Of a DNA stretch of 64,000 nucleotides, positions 1 to 9,000 are shown in pieces. The translations under genes and the position numbers were made by a program. The stretch covers positions 3,658,001 to 3,722,000 of the forward strand of contig NZ_LT670844.1 in the NCBI RefSeq assembly GCF_900141755.1. Reading direction: 5' to 3'. Position 1 is the first letter of the stretch. Every line of letters begins with the position of its first letter. The notes beneath the pieces were generated by a model, which saw only the letters and a list, made by a program, of their open reading frames with translations, was not told the DNA's origin and did not search any database. This stretch comes from Bradyrhizobium lablabi. GTDB taxonomy: Bacteria > Pseudomonadota > Alphaproteobacteria > Rhizobiales > Xanthobacteraceae.

Positions 1-43
1 GCCCAATGAAGCCGCTGCCGCCAGTGACAAGTACCCGTGTCAT
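1..43 (-). CDS. NAD-dependent epimerase/dehydratase family protein, N-terminal 14 codons only (cut by window edge)
   Basis: Reading the minus strand from ATG at 43 gives MTRVLVTGGSGFIG, the start of a Rossmann-fold SDR protein of the extended type (epimerases, dihydroflavonol reductases, hopanoid-associated sugar epimerases). TGGSGFIG is the glycine-rich NAD(P)-binding loop. The rest lies beyond the left edge, so the substrate cannot be told. The ATG overlaps the stop of the upstream DUF962 gene by four bases (ATGA), which suggests translational coupling in one transcript. Confidence 0.75.
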   Translation of the reverse strand, partial: MTRVLVTGGSGFIG

Positions 44-603
44 GTGTGGGGGTGCGGCTCGCCGTGAAGTTGCTCGGAATATTGCAAAGATCCGTGCGGC
101 GTTATTTTTGGAACCTGCTGGATGATAGCGGCAAGGTCGCGCCGAAAGCCAAGTGCAATGAAAAGTTTCGCCATCACGAACATCGGTCCGAGCAGCAAGT
201 GAGACGGATTGTCCACGAGCGCCGGCTGTCGACGTTCGAACACCCGGTGCCCGACTATTTGCGACGCGATCCCGATCATAATCAACACGGCGGTGATCGA
301 CCACATACCGGCAGCGGTCGTATGATTGACGATCATCGCGGCGGCCAAAAGCAACAAGACAGCGGCGCCAACGATCGCCGTTCCGAGGGCGGCGTCGAGC
401 AGGAGCCAATAGATCAGTACGGGCAACACGGCAATGGTCGCCGCGTTAGCCTGGGCACCAAACGCAGGGACGGGCAAGGAACTGAGGGGAAGAACCGCAC
501 CCAGGAACAACAATACGATGCCCAATACGTGCATCGCGCAATTCCAGGGATCGCGGTGATACTCGACGTAGTCGGCAAGCTGCCGCCGAAAAAATGAATT
601 CAT
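40..603 (-). CDS. DUF962 / Mpo1-like membrane protein
   Basis: This 187-residue protein opens with an amphipathic stretch containing YVEYHRDPWNCAMHVLG, which matches the DUF962 (Mpo1-like, yeast YGL010w) pattern of a Tyr-x-x-x-His, an Asn and a downstream His near the first membrane segment. Several hydrophobic segments follow at roughly residues 26-45, 55-75, 78-95 and 100-118. Yeast Mpo1 is an iron-dependent dioxygenase in fatty-acid alpha-oxidation; bacterial members are mostly uncharacterised, so that role is only suggested. The stop codon overlaps the start of the epimerase gene, so the two are probably co-expressed. Confidence 0.75.
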   Translation of the reverse strand: MNSFFRRQLADYVEYHRDPWNCAMHVLGIVLLFLGAVLPLSSLPVPAFGAQANAATIAVLPVLIYWLLLDAALGTAIVGAAVLLLLAAAMIVNHTTAAGMWSITAVLIMIGIASQIVGHRVFERRQPALVDNPSHLLLGPMFVMAKLFIALGFRRDLAAIIQQVPKITPHGSLQYSEQLHGEPHPHT

Positions 604-845
604 TCGGCGCTCGCTACCGCTCTTGCCGGCGGGAACGTCTCAGAACCGACTACAGCAGCGATCAGACGTCTCCGCTTCATGAACGTAGCCCCCGTCAGAG
701 ATACGGTGCTAATTAAACTTGGGATGAGGCCCAAGTCAAAGGGCAACTGAGCTCTTGTTCTTTGCAGATTGGATGCAGCAGGACGTCGCCAGCCTATGGG
801 ATTCATACAGGAATTTAGCGGGCTGCCCAGCTATCGAGCAATGTC
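604..845. other. intergenic region, divergent leader
   Basis: This stretch lies between the DUF962 gene on the minus strand and the nuclease-like gene on the plus strand, so it should carry both promoters. The short open frames in it lack a convincing ribosome-binding site and have no recognisable composition. I see no clear hairpin. Confidence 0.4.
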
Positions 846-1661
846 ATGAAACCACTGACCGGAATAATGGCGCGTTGCGACAGATTTTTCGCGCGGGTGT
901 TGCCATTCAGCCTCATGTTTGCTGCCACGCCGAATCCGGCGATATCGGCAGGATGCGCCTTCGAACCGCAGGGCGAGGGGCGTGTCGCTGCCATCATCGA
1001 TGCGCGCAGCTTTCGGCTCGAGGACGGGCGCGAGGTCCGCCTCGCCGGGATCGAGCCGATCTTCCCCGAAAAGGGGCCGGCCGAACAAGCAAGCCGCGCC
1101 TCCGCGCTGTCGGCGATTGTCACGGGACACGATGTGACCCTGCGCGGCGAAGACGACACGCCCGACCGCTACGGGCGTCAGCCGGCCTTTGTCTTTCTCG
1201 ATGGTTCGGAAAGCTCAGTGCAGGAAATGCTGCTGGAAGAAGGCGAGGCGCTGGTCGCTGGAACCGTTTCGGACAAGGACTGCGCCAAAAGCCTCAATGC
1301 CGCGGAGACCGCGGCGCGGCAGGCGAAAAGGGGAACCTGGGCCGATCCCTCCGTCATAAAAAACGCGGAAAGTCCGGGCGATATTTTGGCCGGGATGGGG
1401 CGCTTTACCGTGGTCGAAGGCAAGGTTTTGTCGGTCCGGCAGTCCGGGGCGACGACTTACCTGAATTTCGGGCGGAACTGGACACAGGGCTTTGCTGTGA
1501 CTATTTCAAAGCGCATGATCGGGGTATTCGAGGCAGCTGGAATCGGACTTAAGTCCCTCGAAAATCACAGGATTCGTGTCCGTGGCTGGGTTGAGGCGCG
1601 CCAGGGGCCGCGAATCGAAATGCTCCGGGTGGGGCAATTGGAATTGCTCGGCGGGAATTAG
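846..1661 (+). CDS. thermonuclease (SNase-like) family protein
   Basis: The protein has 271 residues. A hydrophobic leader (about residues 14-36) suggests export. The SNase-like OB fold follows: the EVRLAGIE stretch at residues 63-70 corresponds to the family's VRLxGID strand, and DRYGR at 107-111 is the usual DRYGR motif. Family enzymes hydrolyse DNA and RNA with calcium, but the usual acidic residue after the first motif reads IEPI rather than IDxPE, so activity is uncertain. The C-terminal 100 residues resemble the appended domain seen in rhizobial homologues. An alternative start is the ATG at 867. The gene precedes the M48 protease on the same strand. Confidence 0.7.
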   Translation: MKPLTGIMARCDRFFARVLPFSLMFAATPNPAISAGCAFEPQGEGRVAAIIDARSFRLEDGREVRLAGIEPIFPEKGPAEQASRASALSAIVTGHDVTLRGEDDTPDRYGRQPAFVFLDGSESSVQEMLLEEGEALVAGTVSDKDCAKSLNAAETAARQAKRGTWADPSVIKNAESPGDILAGMGRFTVVEGKVLSVRQSGATTYLNFGRNWTQGFAVTISKRMIGVFEAAGIGLKSLENHRIRVRGWVEARQGPRIEMLRVGQLELLGGN

Positions 1662-1712
1662 CTCGCAGGACACATACGCGTGGCAGAGTTTGTGGGACGG
1701 CGCGAGAGAAGG

Positions 1713-3176
1713 ATGAGCCGCCGCCTTTGGGCTGCGCCGGTCGTTTTGTGCGCCATTTTCACGCTCGGCGGCTGCGGCGACATGGGCCGGTTCCAGACCG
1801 CCGCTTCGCCCGCGGCGCCAAGTGCCGTCAAGCCCAGCCGCGCGGCGGTCGCGCAAACCCCTGCCGCCGAGCGCGAGCATGAGCGTATTCTCGCCTCCTA
1901 TGGCGGCGCCTATGACGATCCGAAGCTCGAGGCGCTCATCACCAAGACGGTGGACCGGCTGGTTGCGGCATCCGACCGTCCCGACCAGGCCTACAAGGTC
2001 ACGATCCTCAATTCGGGCGCGGTCAACGCGTTCGCGCTGCCGACCGGCCAGCTCTATGTGACGCGCGGCCTGATTGCGCTTGCGAGCGACACCTCGGAAT
2101 TGTCCTCGGTGCTGAGCCACGAGATGGCGCATGTGCTGGCAAAGCACGCGTCGATCCGCGAGGACCAGGCCCGTCAGGCCGCGGTCGTCACCCGCGTCGT
2201 CACCGACATGAGCACCGACCCTGATTTGACCGCGCTTGCGCTCGCCAAGACCAAACTGACGATGGCGAGCTTTTCGCGGGCCCAGGAGTTCGAGGCCGAC
2301 GGCATCGGCGTCGGCATTTCGGCGCGCGCCCATTTCGACCCCTATGGCGCGGCGCGCTTCCTGACCTCGATGGAGCGCAATGCCGAGATGAAGGCCGGCA
2401 AAACCTCGCTCGATCCCCGCGCCCAAGACTTTCTTTCGTCGCATCCGGCAACGCCGGAGCGGATCCAGAACGCGCAGGCCAATGCCCGGCAATACACGTC
2501 GCCGGAAGGCGGCGAGCGCGACCGCGAGACTTATTTGCAGGCGATCGACAACATCGTCTATGGCGAGGATCCGAGCGAGGGATTCGTGCGCGGCCGGCGC
2601 TTCCTGCATCCAAAGCTCGGATTCACTTTCACCGCGCCGGAGAACTTCACGCTCGACAATACCGCGCAAGCCGTGATCGGCGTGCGCGAGGGCGGCGCGC
2701 AGGCGATGCGCTTCGACGTGGTGCGGGTGCCGGCGGAGCAGACGCTCGGCGACTATCTCAACTCCGGCTGGATGGAGAATGTCGACAAGGCATCCACCGA
2801 GGATCTGACCATCAACGGTTTTCCGGCGGCCTCGGCGAGCGCACACGGCGACCAGTGGCAATTCAAGATTTATGCGCTGCGCTTCGGCAGCGACGTCTAC
2901 CGCTTCATTTTCGCAACGAGGCAGAAGACCACCGAGAGCGACCGCAACGCGCGCGAAACCGTCAATTCCTTCCGCCGCCTGACGCTCGACGAGATCCAGG
3001 CCGCGCGTCCCCTGCGCATCAAGGTGATCACCGTGCAGCCCGGCGACACCGTCGAATCGCTGTCGCACCGCATGGCGGGCGTCGACCGCCCGGCCGATCG
3101 CTTCCGCGTGCTGAATGGCCTCGACCCCCACGCCCAGGTCAAGGTGCGCGACCTTGTGAAGATCGTGGTGGATTGA
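1713..3176 (+). CDS. M48 family zinc metalloprotease, lipoprotein, with C-terminal LysM-like domain
   Basis: I favour the ATG at 1713 over an in-frame GTG at 1680, because it places a clean lipoprotein signal peptide (LGGC, Cys at residue 21) at the N-terminus. The zinc site HEMAH is at residues 136-140, and the third ligand probably lies in the EFEAD stretch about 60 residues later. The M48/BepA-like catalytic domain is followed by a domain of about 150 residues and then a C-terminal segment with VQPGDTVESLSHRM, which resembles LysM. BepA-type proteases work in outer-membrane protein quality control in the periplasm; I infer a similar place and role. Length is 487 residues. Confidence 0.85.
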   Translation: MSRRLWAAPVVLCAIFTLGGCGDMGRFQTAASPAAPSAVKPSRAAVAQTPAAEREHERILASYGGAYDDPKLEALITKTVDRLVAASDRPDQAYKVTILNSGAVNAFALPTGQLYVTRGLIALASDTSELSSVLSHEMAHVLAKHASIREDQARQAAVVTRVVTDMSTDPDLTALALAKTKLTMASFSRAQEFEADGIGVGISARAHFDPYGAARFLTSMERNAEMKAGKTSLDPRAQDFLSSHPATPERIQNAQANARQYTSPEGGERDRETYLQAIDNIVYGEDPSEGFVRGRRFLHPKLGFTFTAPENFTLDNTAQAVIGVREGGAQAMRFDVVRVPAEQTLGDYLNSGWMENVDKASTEDLTINGFPAASASAHGDQWQFKIYALRFGSDVYRFIFATRQKTTESDRNARETVNSFRRLTLDEIQAARPLRIKVITVQPGDTVESLSHRMAGVDRPADRFRVLNGLDPHAQVKVRDLVKIVVD

Positions 3177-3185
3177 CGCAAAGCG

Positions 3186-3264
3186 TCATTCCGGGATGGT
3201 CCGAAGGACCAGGCCCGGAATCTCGAGATTCCGGGTTCGATGCTTCGCGTCGCCCCGGAATGAC
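3186..3264. repeat. REP-like palindrome, family A
   Basis: An imperfect palindrome of about 79 bp begins with gtcattccggg and ends with cccggaatgac, with an inner cggaatctcgagattccg core. A close relative lies at 53591-53670. It sits directly after the M48 protease stop and may act as a transcript-end hairpin. Confidence 0.8.
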
Positions 3265-3273
3265 AGACAACTA

Positions 3274-3474
3274 ATGTTTCTCGGGTCCGAGGCAGGCGGT
3301 GAGCGCGCTGCGATCCTCTATACAGTGCTGGAGACGGCAAAGCTCAATGGTCTTGATCCCGAAGCCTATCTCGCCGACGTCATCGACCGCATGGCCAAGG
3401 GCCAGCCGATCAATCGGCTCGCCGAACTGCTGCCCTGGAACTGGAACCGTCGGGCTGCCAAACTGGCCGCATGA
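3274..3474 (+). pseudogene. IS66-family transposase, C-terminal remnant
   Basis: The translated 66 residues (starting MFLGSEAGGERAAILY and containing KLNGLDPEAYL and RLAELLPWNW) match the last part of the IS66 TnpC transposase, the region ending in ELLPW. The DDE catalytic core is absent and no terminal repeats or tnpA/tnpB are nearby, so this is a relic. It abuts a REP palindrome on its left, and its stop overlaps the next ORF (ATGA). Confidence 0.8.
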
Positions 3475-3887
3475 ACAACGCGATGGAGCCGAGCTTCGGT
3501 GCCTCTGAGCAGGCTGTTCTCGACGAGATCGGCCACCGCCTTCGCGCCCGAGGCTGGGCCGCGCATGTGACGGTCGCGCGCCTGCTACGGGACTGGCAAA
3601 AGCTTTCCGGGTCGGTCGACCGGTACAAGATGACCATCGACGACTACACCAACGACCTCACCGCCCGCGATGCGCTTGAGATCGTTCTCGCGGAATGTCA
3701 GGAGCCTCTTCGAGCCAAACTCAGGCTTCCTATAGAGGGAGCCGATAAAGAGTTCCTTGCGCGGACGCAAGAGGATGTCGGGCACACCTTGGAACGCTAT
3801 TTCCAGATCAGTCAGTCATCAGGCTGGTGGTGGAAGCGTAGGCCAGTAACCGGTCCGCTAGCTGAGTTCCTGACCAGACAAGGATGA
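3471..3887 (+). CDS. hypothetical protein next to the IS66 remnant
   Basis: I do not recognise this 138-residue protein. It is soluble, with a mixed charge pattern, a WW-rich patch near the end (SSGWWWKRRP) and no signal peptide or membrane segment. Its ATG overlaps the stop of the IS66 remnant by four bases. No strong ribosome-binding site is visible. The codon pattern is acceptable for the host, so it is probably a gene, perhaps cargo left with the IS fragment. Confidence 0.5.
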   Translation: MNNAMEPSFGASEQAVLDEIGHRLRARGWAAHVTVARLLRDWQKLSGSVDRYKMTIDDYTNDLTARDALEIVLAECQEPLRAKLRLPIEGADKEFLARTQEDVGHTLERYFQISQSSGWWWKRRPVTGPLAEFLTRQG

Positions 3888-4035
3888 GTTTGCGGAACCC
3901 TCGTGAGGCGGGCATTCGGCCACGTAGTTTGAATAGCTCTCATCGCCCGTAACTCCGCTGACGCTTACGGCTTTCTAGCAACTCACATCGGTGGTCCCCG
4001 CTTTCGCGGACGACCCGTGGAAAAATCACGCCCAA

Positions 4036-4066
4036 CAAAAAGCCCGGTCTCTCGACCGGGCTTTTG
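4036..4066 (-). terminator. Rho-independent terminator, probably for the CarD gene
   Basis: A perfect stem (aaaagcccggt / accgggctttt) with a short tctcg loop lies 28 bases past the carD stop. Reading the minus strand, it ends in a U-rich run. It could also act on transcripts arriving from the plus strand. Confidence 0.85.
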
Positions 4067-4093
4067 ATTTGCGTTGAATATCGCGAACGCTGC

Positions 4094-4885
4094 TTACGCC
4101 GCCTCGTCCGCAACCGCGGCATCGTCGCCATCGGCGTCGGCATCGAGATCGGCTTCACCGTCGGCCTCGACTTCGGTCTCGGCCTTGGCGCCGCGGCGCG
4201 GGCTCTTGGCGAGCTGGCCTTCGACTTCCTTGACCGCTTCGGTCTCCGTCACATGCTGCACGACGGCGATTTCCCGCGACAGCCGGTCGAGCGCCGCTTC
4301 ATAGAGCTGGCGTTCGCTGTAGGACTGTTCGGGCTGCGATTCGGAGCGATAGAGATCGCGAACCACTTCGGCGATCGCGACGATATCTCCCGAATTGATC
4401 TTGGCTTCGTATTCCTGGGCCCGGCGCGACCACATCGTGCGCTTTACACGTGCGCGGCCTTTGAGGGTTTCCAGGGCCTTCTTGACCAGCGCCGGCTCCG
4501 ACAATTTGCGCATGCCGACATTGGCGACCTTGGCGGTCGGCACCCGCAGCGTCATCTTGTCCTTCATGAAATTGATCACGAACAGCTCAAGCTTGGCGCC
4601 GGCGATCTCCTGCTCTTCGATGGCCAGGATCTGGCCAACGCCGTGGGCGGGATAGACTACGAACTCGTTGGTCTTGAAGCCCTGACGCTGGGTCAAAACC
4701 TTCTTCGGCTCTTCGATACGCGGGGCGGCGGCGACCGGCTTCGCGGCGGGCTTGTTGGCGACAACCGGGGCCTTGGCGACGGGTTTTGGAGCAATCTTGT
4801 TGATTGGCGGCTTGGGAGCGACCTTCGAAGCAGTGGCCTTCGAAACGGTCGCTTTCGCGGCAGTTTTTGCAGTCTTGTTTGGCAT
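4094..4885 (-). CDS. CarD family transcriptional regulator with basic N-terminal tail
   Basis: The CarD/TRCF-like RNA polymerase interaction domain begins near FKTNEFVVYPAHGVGQIL and is followed by the helical DNA-binding half (KINSGDIVAIAEVVRDL). CarD binds the RNA polymerase beta subunit and stabilises open complexes, typically at rRNA and stress promoters. A Lys/Ala/Pro-rich tail precedes the domain, and an acidic Glu/Asp/Ala tail closes it. From the ATG at 4885 the product has 263 residues. The frame stays open, with the same basic composition, to a GTG at 5041 and a TTG at 5143, so the start is uncertain. A terminator follows the gene. Confidence 0.85.
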   Translation of the reverse strand: MPNKTAKTAAKATVSKATASKVAPKPPINKIAPKPVAKAPVVANKPAAKPVAAAPRIEEPKKVLTQRQGFKTNEFVVYPAHGVGQILAIEEQEIAGAKLELFVINFMKDKMTLRVPTAKVANVGMRKLSEPALVKKALETLKGRARVKRTMWSRRAQEYEAKINSGDIVAIAEVVRDLYRSESQPEQSYSERQLYEAALDRLSREIAVVQHVTETEAVKEVEGQLAKSPRRGAKAETEVEADGEADLDADADGDDAAVADEAA

Positions 4886-5252
4886 TGCGCTTCTTTTGTT
4901 TTTGGAGGACTTGGCAGCCGGGGCCTTGGTTGTTTTCCCGGCAAGAGAAGCCCGGGCACGGCTTTTGCTCACGCTGCGGCTGGCCGCGGCGGTTTTTCTG
5001 GAACTCTTGGAAGCACTCAATTTACGCGTTTTCTGTGACACAGCCTGCGCGCGGAACTGCCACGCCCCTGTTCGATGTTTTTCACGGGAACCCGAAGGGG
5101 CCTTAAGCGGGGGCTGACCGGGTTCGGCTTGTAATGTGCCCAATATAGCACATTTTCCGCAAAAATCAATGGTTTACGCCCGATCCGGGCGCTTTGGGGC
5201 GCGCTTTTGACAATTTCGCGACGATTAGGGTTAAGTGGAAGCGAGTATTTCC
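4886..5252. other. carD leader and fdxA-carD spacer
   Basis: The part from 4886 to about 5041 is open in the carD frame and codes a Lys/Ser/Ala-rich stretch, so it may be translated as an N-terminal extension. From 5120 the sequence turns A+T-rich (ccaatatagcacattttccgc) and probably holds the carD promoter. No hairpin of note is seen after fdxA. Confidence 0.4.
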
Positions 5253-5591
5253 TTAGTCGCCGGTGCCGGGATTGGGAGAAAAATATTTCTCAAACTTGCC
5301 TTCCATGCCCTCGAATTCCTTGGCGTCGGGCGGCGATTCCTTTTTCTGGGTGATGTTCGGCCAGGCCTTGGCGTATTCGGTATTCACTTCCAGCCATTTC
5401 TCCAGGCCGGGCTCGGTGTCCGGCTTGATGGCGTCGGCGGGGCATTCCGGCTCGCACACGCCGCAATCGATACATTCGTCCGGATGGATGACCAGCATGT
5501 TCTCGCCCTCGTAGAAGCAGTCTACCGGGCAGACTTCAACGCAATCGGTATATTTGCATTTGATGCAGGCTTCAGTGACGACGTAAGTCAT
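5253..5591 (-). CDS. fdxA: ferredoxin FdxA, 7Fe type (3Fe-4S / 4Fe-4S)
   Basis: The 112-residue protein shows the two cluster motifs of seven-iron bacterial ferredoxins: Cys9, Cys17, Cys21 and Cys25 with the extra Cys12, and Cys40-x2-Cys43-x2-Cys46-x3-Cys50-Pro. The helical C-terminal extension ([18 protein letters not shown]) is typical of FdxA. It carries single electrons in the cytoplasm; the partner enzymes cannot be told from the sequence. It is separated from the downstream carD and the upstream S4 gene by more than 100 bases, so it is probably transcribed alone. Confidence 0.93.
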   Translation of the reverse strand: MTYVVTEACIKCKYTDCVEVCPVDCFYEGENMLVIHPDECIDCGVCEPECPADAIKPDTEPGLEKWLEVNTEYAKAWPNITQKKESPPDAKEFEGMEGKFEKYFSPNPGTGD

Positions 5592-5740
5592 CCAAAACTC
5601 CGGAACGGGTCAATTTTGAGTGGGTTGCGTAGCGCAGGAACTCCGCAGCCGCAAGTGACGGTGAGCGCCCGGGAAAGGCCTATTTCAACATTCGATTTCA
5701 GTATTCCTGCGCCAGCCCGGATGCGCTTGAAAGCAAATAG

Positions 5741-6010
5741 TTACTCTGGCCGATCTTGCAAATCGTCATAGAGCACGCGCGCCGCGGATGCGTCACCTCG
5801 CCGCTCCGCAAATCCGATCACTTTGAGCACACGCACCGTGCGATCGAGCCCGATCGTGAGCACGTCGCCGGCCTTGACGCTGTGCCCCGGCGCGGTTTCC
5901 CGCACGCCATTGATGCGGACATGACCGGCTTCGACCAGCGCGGCGGCGCTGGTGCGGGCCTTTACCACCCGCGCATGCCACAGCCATTTATCGAGACGCT
6001 GGCGCTCCAA
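5741..6010 (-). CDS. S4-domain RNA-binding protein (Hsp15/HslR-like)
   Basis: The sequence RLDKWLWHARVVKAR followed by AGHVRINGVRE is the S4 RNA-binding fold as found in Hsp15, which binds free 50S subunits carrying stalled nascent chains. The product is 89 residues, shorter than E. coli HslR (about 130). The only start in frame is a TTG at 6010 with no clear ribosome-binding site, and a dispersed repeat begins ten bases upstream. It lies downstream of the helicase gene on the same strand, a common pairing in this order. Confidence 0.8.
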   Translation of the reverse strand: MERQRLDKWLWHARVVKARTSAAALVEAGHVRINGVRETAPGHSVKAGDVLTIGLDRTVRVLKVIGFAERRGDASAARVLYDDLQDRPE

Positions 6011-6019
6011 ATAACACCC

Positions 6020-6076
6020 AAAGCGTTTTCAAGCGAAGTGGGCACCGGTTCGCGTGACGAAAACGCGTCAAAACAG
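6020..6076. repeat. dispersed repeat, family H, copy 1
   Basis: A roughly 57-bp element starting aaagcgttttcaagcgaag and ending aacgcgtcaaaacag, with internal dyad symmetry (cgttttc / gaaaacg). A near-identical copy in inverted orientation lies at 20162-20219. Here it fills the gap between the helicase stop and the S4-gene start. Confidence 0.85.
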
Positions 6077-6080
6077 AAAA

Positions 6081-9000
6081 TTAGCGATCCTTGCGGTTGG
6101 CGGCGAGCTGCTCTTTCAGCGCCGCCAGTTTTGCAAACGGCGAATTGGGGTCGATCGGGCGGTCGCGCTCGCGCGGGGAAGCGCTGGTCGCGTATTGCCG
6201 GTGCGAGGGACCGCTCTCCCGGCCGCCTTTGTCGCGGCCACCCTTGTCACGGCCGCCATTGTCGCGACCACCGTGCTCGCGCCCTTTGTCGCGGCCACCG
6301 CCGAATTTGCCCTTGTCCCGATCGCGGCCCTGGTCTCGGTCCCTGTCGCGGTCCCTGCCCTTGCCTTCAAAACGCTCGCGCGGCGGACGGCCCTTGTCCT
6401 CGCGCGGCTCGCTGGCCGGTGCGCCCTCGGCGGCTACCGCTACTGGCGCGCCTTCGACCGGCGCATCGGGACGGGGTTTTCGAAACTCATGATTGCGATC
6501 GCGGCGGCCGCGGCGGTGCCGCTCGCCTTTTGGCGCCTCGCCGGGTTCGCCGGCGGCAGCGACAGCGGCAGGCGCCGCACCTTGCTGCGGGCGGTCGTGA
6601 TGGCGATGACGGGCGCGATCGTGACGCGGCCGGCGTTCTTCCGAACGGCCGCCGGGCCGCCAGACCTCTATCAGTTCCGGGACCGCGGCTACCTCAGCTG
6701 CGGCTGCTTCGGGCGCAACAACGGCGGCGGCAATGTCCGCGACGGAAGCGTCCGCGGCGGAAGCCTCCACGGCAGCAGCGTCCGCCGGCGCGGCATCGCT
6801 GACTGCGGGGATCTCCGGCGTTGTCTCCGACGTAGCTTCCACGGCAGCCGGCTCCTGCGGCGCTTCGGCGACCGGGGCGGGCTGCTCCGGCGGGGCTTCG
6901 ACCGCGACCGGCTCTTCGGCGGCAACGGTTGGTGCGACCGCGACGTCCGCCGTCTCCGCGGAAGCCGCTTCCACCGCAACCACGATCGCGGCCTCGGAAG
7001 CTGCGTCCGGCGCAGCCTCCGAAGGTGCGGCCTCCGCCGCAGGCGCTTCGACCACCACCGGTTTCGGCGGCAGCGGCGGACGGCGTTCCATCCGGTAGCC
7101 GAGCGCGCGCAAAATCGAGGCAAAATCTTCGCCGGCAGACCCGGTCAGCGACGTCATCGCCTGGGTGACGACAAATCCGCGGCCATCAAAGGCGCCAGCG
7201 GGCTTTTCGCCCGGCGAGGTTTCGCGCCAGGCCAAAGCGGGGCGAATCAGATCGGCAAGCCGCTCCAGAATATCGACCCGCACCGCGCGTTCGCCGCATT
7301 GCCGATAGCCGAGCACGCGATAGGCATCGCGCGGCAGCGCCTTGTCGATCGGAAACGACGTGCGGCCACTTCCTGCGAGATGCTGCGCGCCCGACAGCGC
7401 CGACATATCGACATTGCTTTGCTTTTCGGCCCACAGCAGCGACGCCAGCGCGCGCGCCGCAGGCTTTAACAGCGCCGGCAGATAGATGTGATAGGCCCCG
7501 AAGCGGACGCCGTATTTGCGTAACGAAGCCCGCGACGGCTGGTCCAGATCCTTCATCTCGGCCGAAATTTTTGAGCGCTCGAGCACGCCGAGCGCCTCGA
7601 TCAACTGAAACGCGATGCCGCGCGCGATGCCCGTGATGTCCTCGGCTTTTGTCAGATCGAACAATGGTCCCAAGAGCTTTTCGATATGCGTCTTGAGCCA
7701 CAGATCGAGCCGGGTCTGTACGGCCTCGCGCGGCGCGCCGGTCAAACGGTCATCGGAAATGATACGCAGCCGCGGATGCAGCGCGTCGTCGGCCGCCACC
7801 AGTTTTGCTACGGCATCGCCGGTCCAGCGGATGGTGGCGTCGGATGTCAGCACGAACTGATCGTCGGGCGCGGCCGATAGTTTCTCCGCGCGCGCGTCGA
7901 TCTCGCCGGCCAGCGCCTTTTGCGCGGTCGCCTGCAACGCCTTCGTATCGGAGCCCGCTTCCGCCGCGTCGGGCGCGAACGTAAATCCATCGAGCCGGCC
8001 GATCACATGGCCTTCTACGATCACTTCGCCGGTCTTGCCGATTTCCGTATTCAACATCGTGTTTTCCCGCAGGCGGCGCATCAATACACTGGTACGGCGA
8101 TCAACGAAACGCTCCGTGAGCCGAAGATGCAGCGCATCGGACAATTTATTTTCAACTTCACGGGTGATTGACTGCCAATGCTCGGGATCGGCCAGCCAAT
8201 CCGGGCGGTTGGCGACAAAAGTCCAGGTCCGGATCTGCGCGATCCGGCCCGACAGCGTGTCGATATCGCCGTCGGCGCGGTCGGCCAGCTCGACCTGGGC
8301 TGAGAACCAGGCGTCCGGTACCCGACCTTTCTTCATCAAAAATTCAAACAGGCTCGTGACCAGCTCGGCATGCGCGGCCGGTGCGATCTTGCGATAGTCC
8401 GGAATTTGGCAGGCGTCCCACAGCCGTTCCACGGCGGCGGCGCCATGCGCCATCTCGCGGACATCAGCATCGCGCGCGGCGTGGTCGAGCACGCGCAGAT
8501 CTTCCGCGATCGGCGCGCGCGTCAGCGCGTCATGCGAGGGCGACAGCGCCAGTGACACCTGCAGCGCGCCGAGCGAGGAAAAATCCAGCTTTGAGTTGCG
8601 CCATTGCAAAACTTTCACACTGTCGAACGTGTGGTTCTGCAGCGCGTTGACCAGTTCAGGCTCGAACGGCGCGCAGCGGCCGGTGGTGCCGAACGTCCCG
8701 TCGCGCGTGGCGCGCCCGGCGCGGCCTGCGATCTGGGCGAATTCCGCCGGATTGAGCCGCCGGAACTGGTAGCCGTCATATTTGCGGTCGGACGCGAACG
8801 CGACGTGATCGACGTCGAGGTTCAGCCCCATGCCGACGGCATCGGTCGCAACGAGATAATCGACGTCGCCATTCTGGAACATCGCGACTTGCGCGTTTCG
8901 CGTGCGCGGCGACAGCGAGCCCAGCACGACGGCGGCGCCGCCGTGTTGCCTGCGGATCAACTCCGCGATCGCGTAGACTTCGTCGGCCGAAAACGCCACG

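Noticed and set aside
600..806. 68-codon minus-strand frame
   Set aside because: Overlaps the spacer between two genes, with no ribosome-binding site and no conserved-looking sequence.
1506..3131. 541-codon minus-strand frame
   Set aside because: Antisense to the M48 protease gene, which has HExxH and a lipoprotein signal.
6054..7469. Long plus-strand open frame rich in Arg and Gly
   Set aside because: It is the antisense of the low-complexity part of the helicase gene; the minus-strand product has clear motifs.
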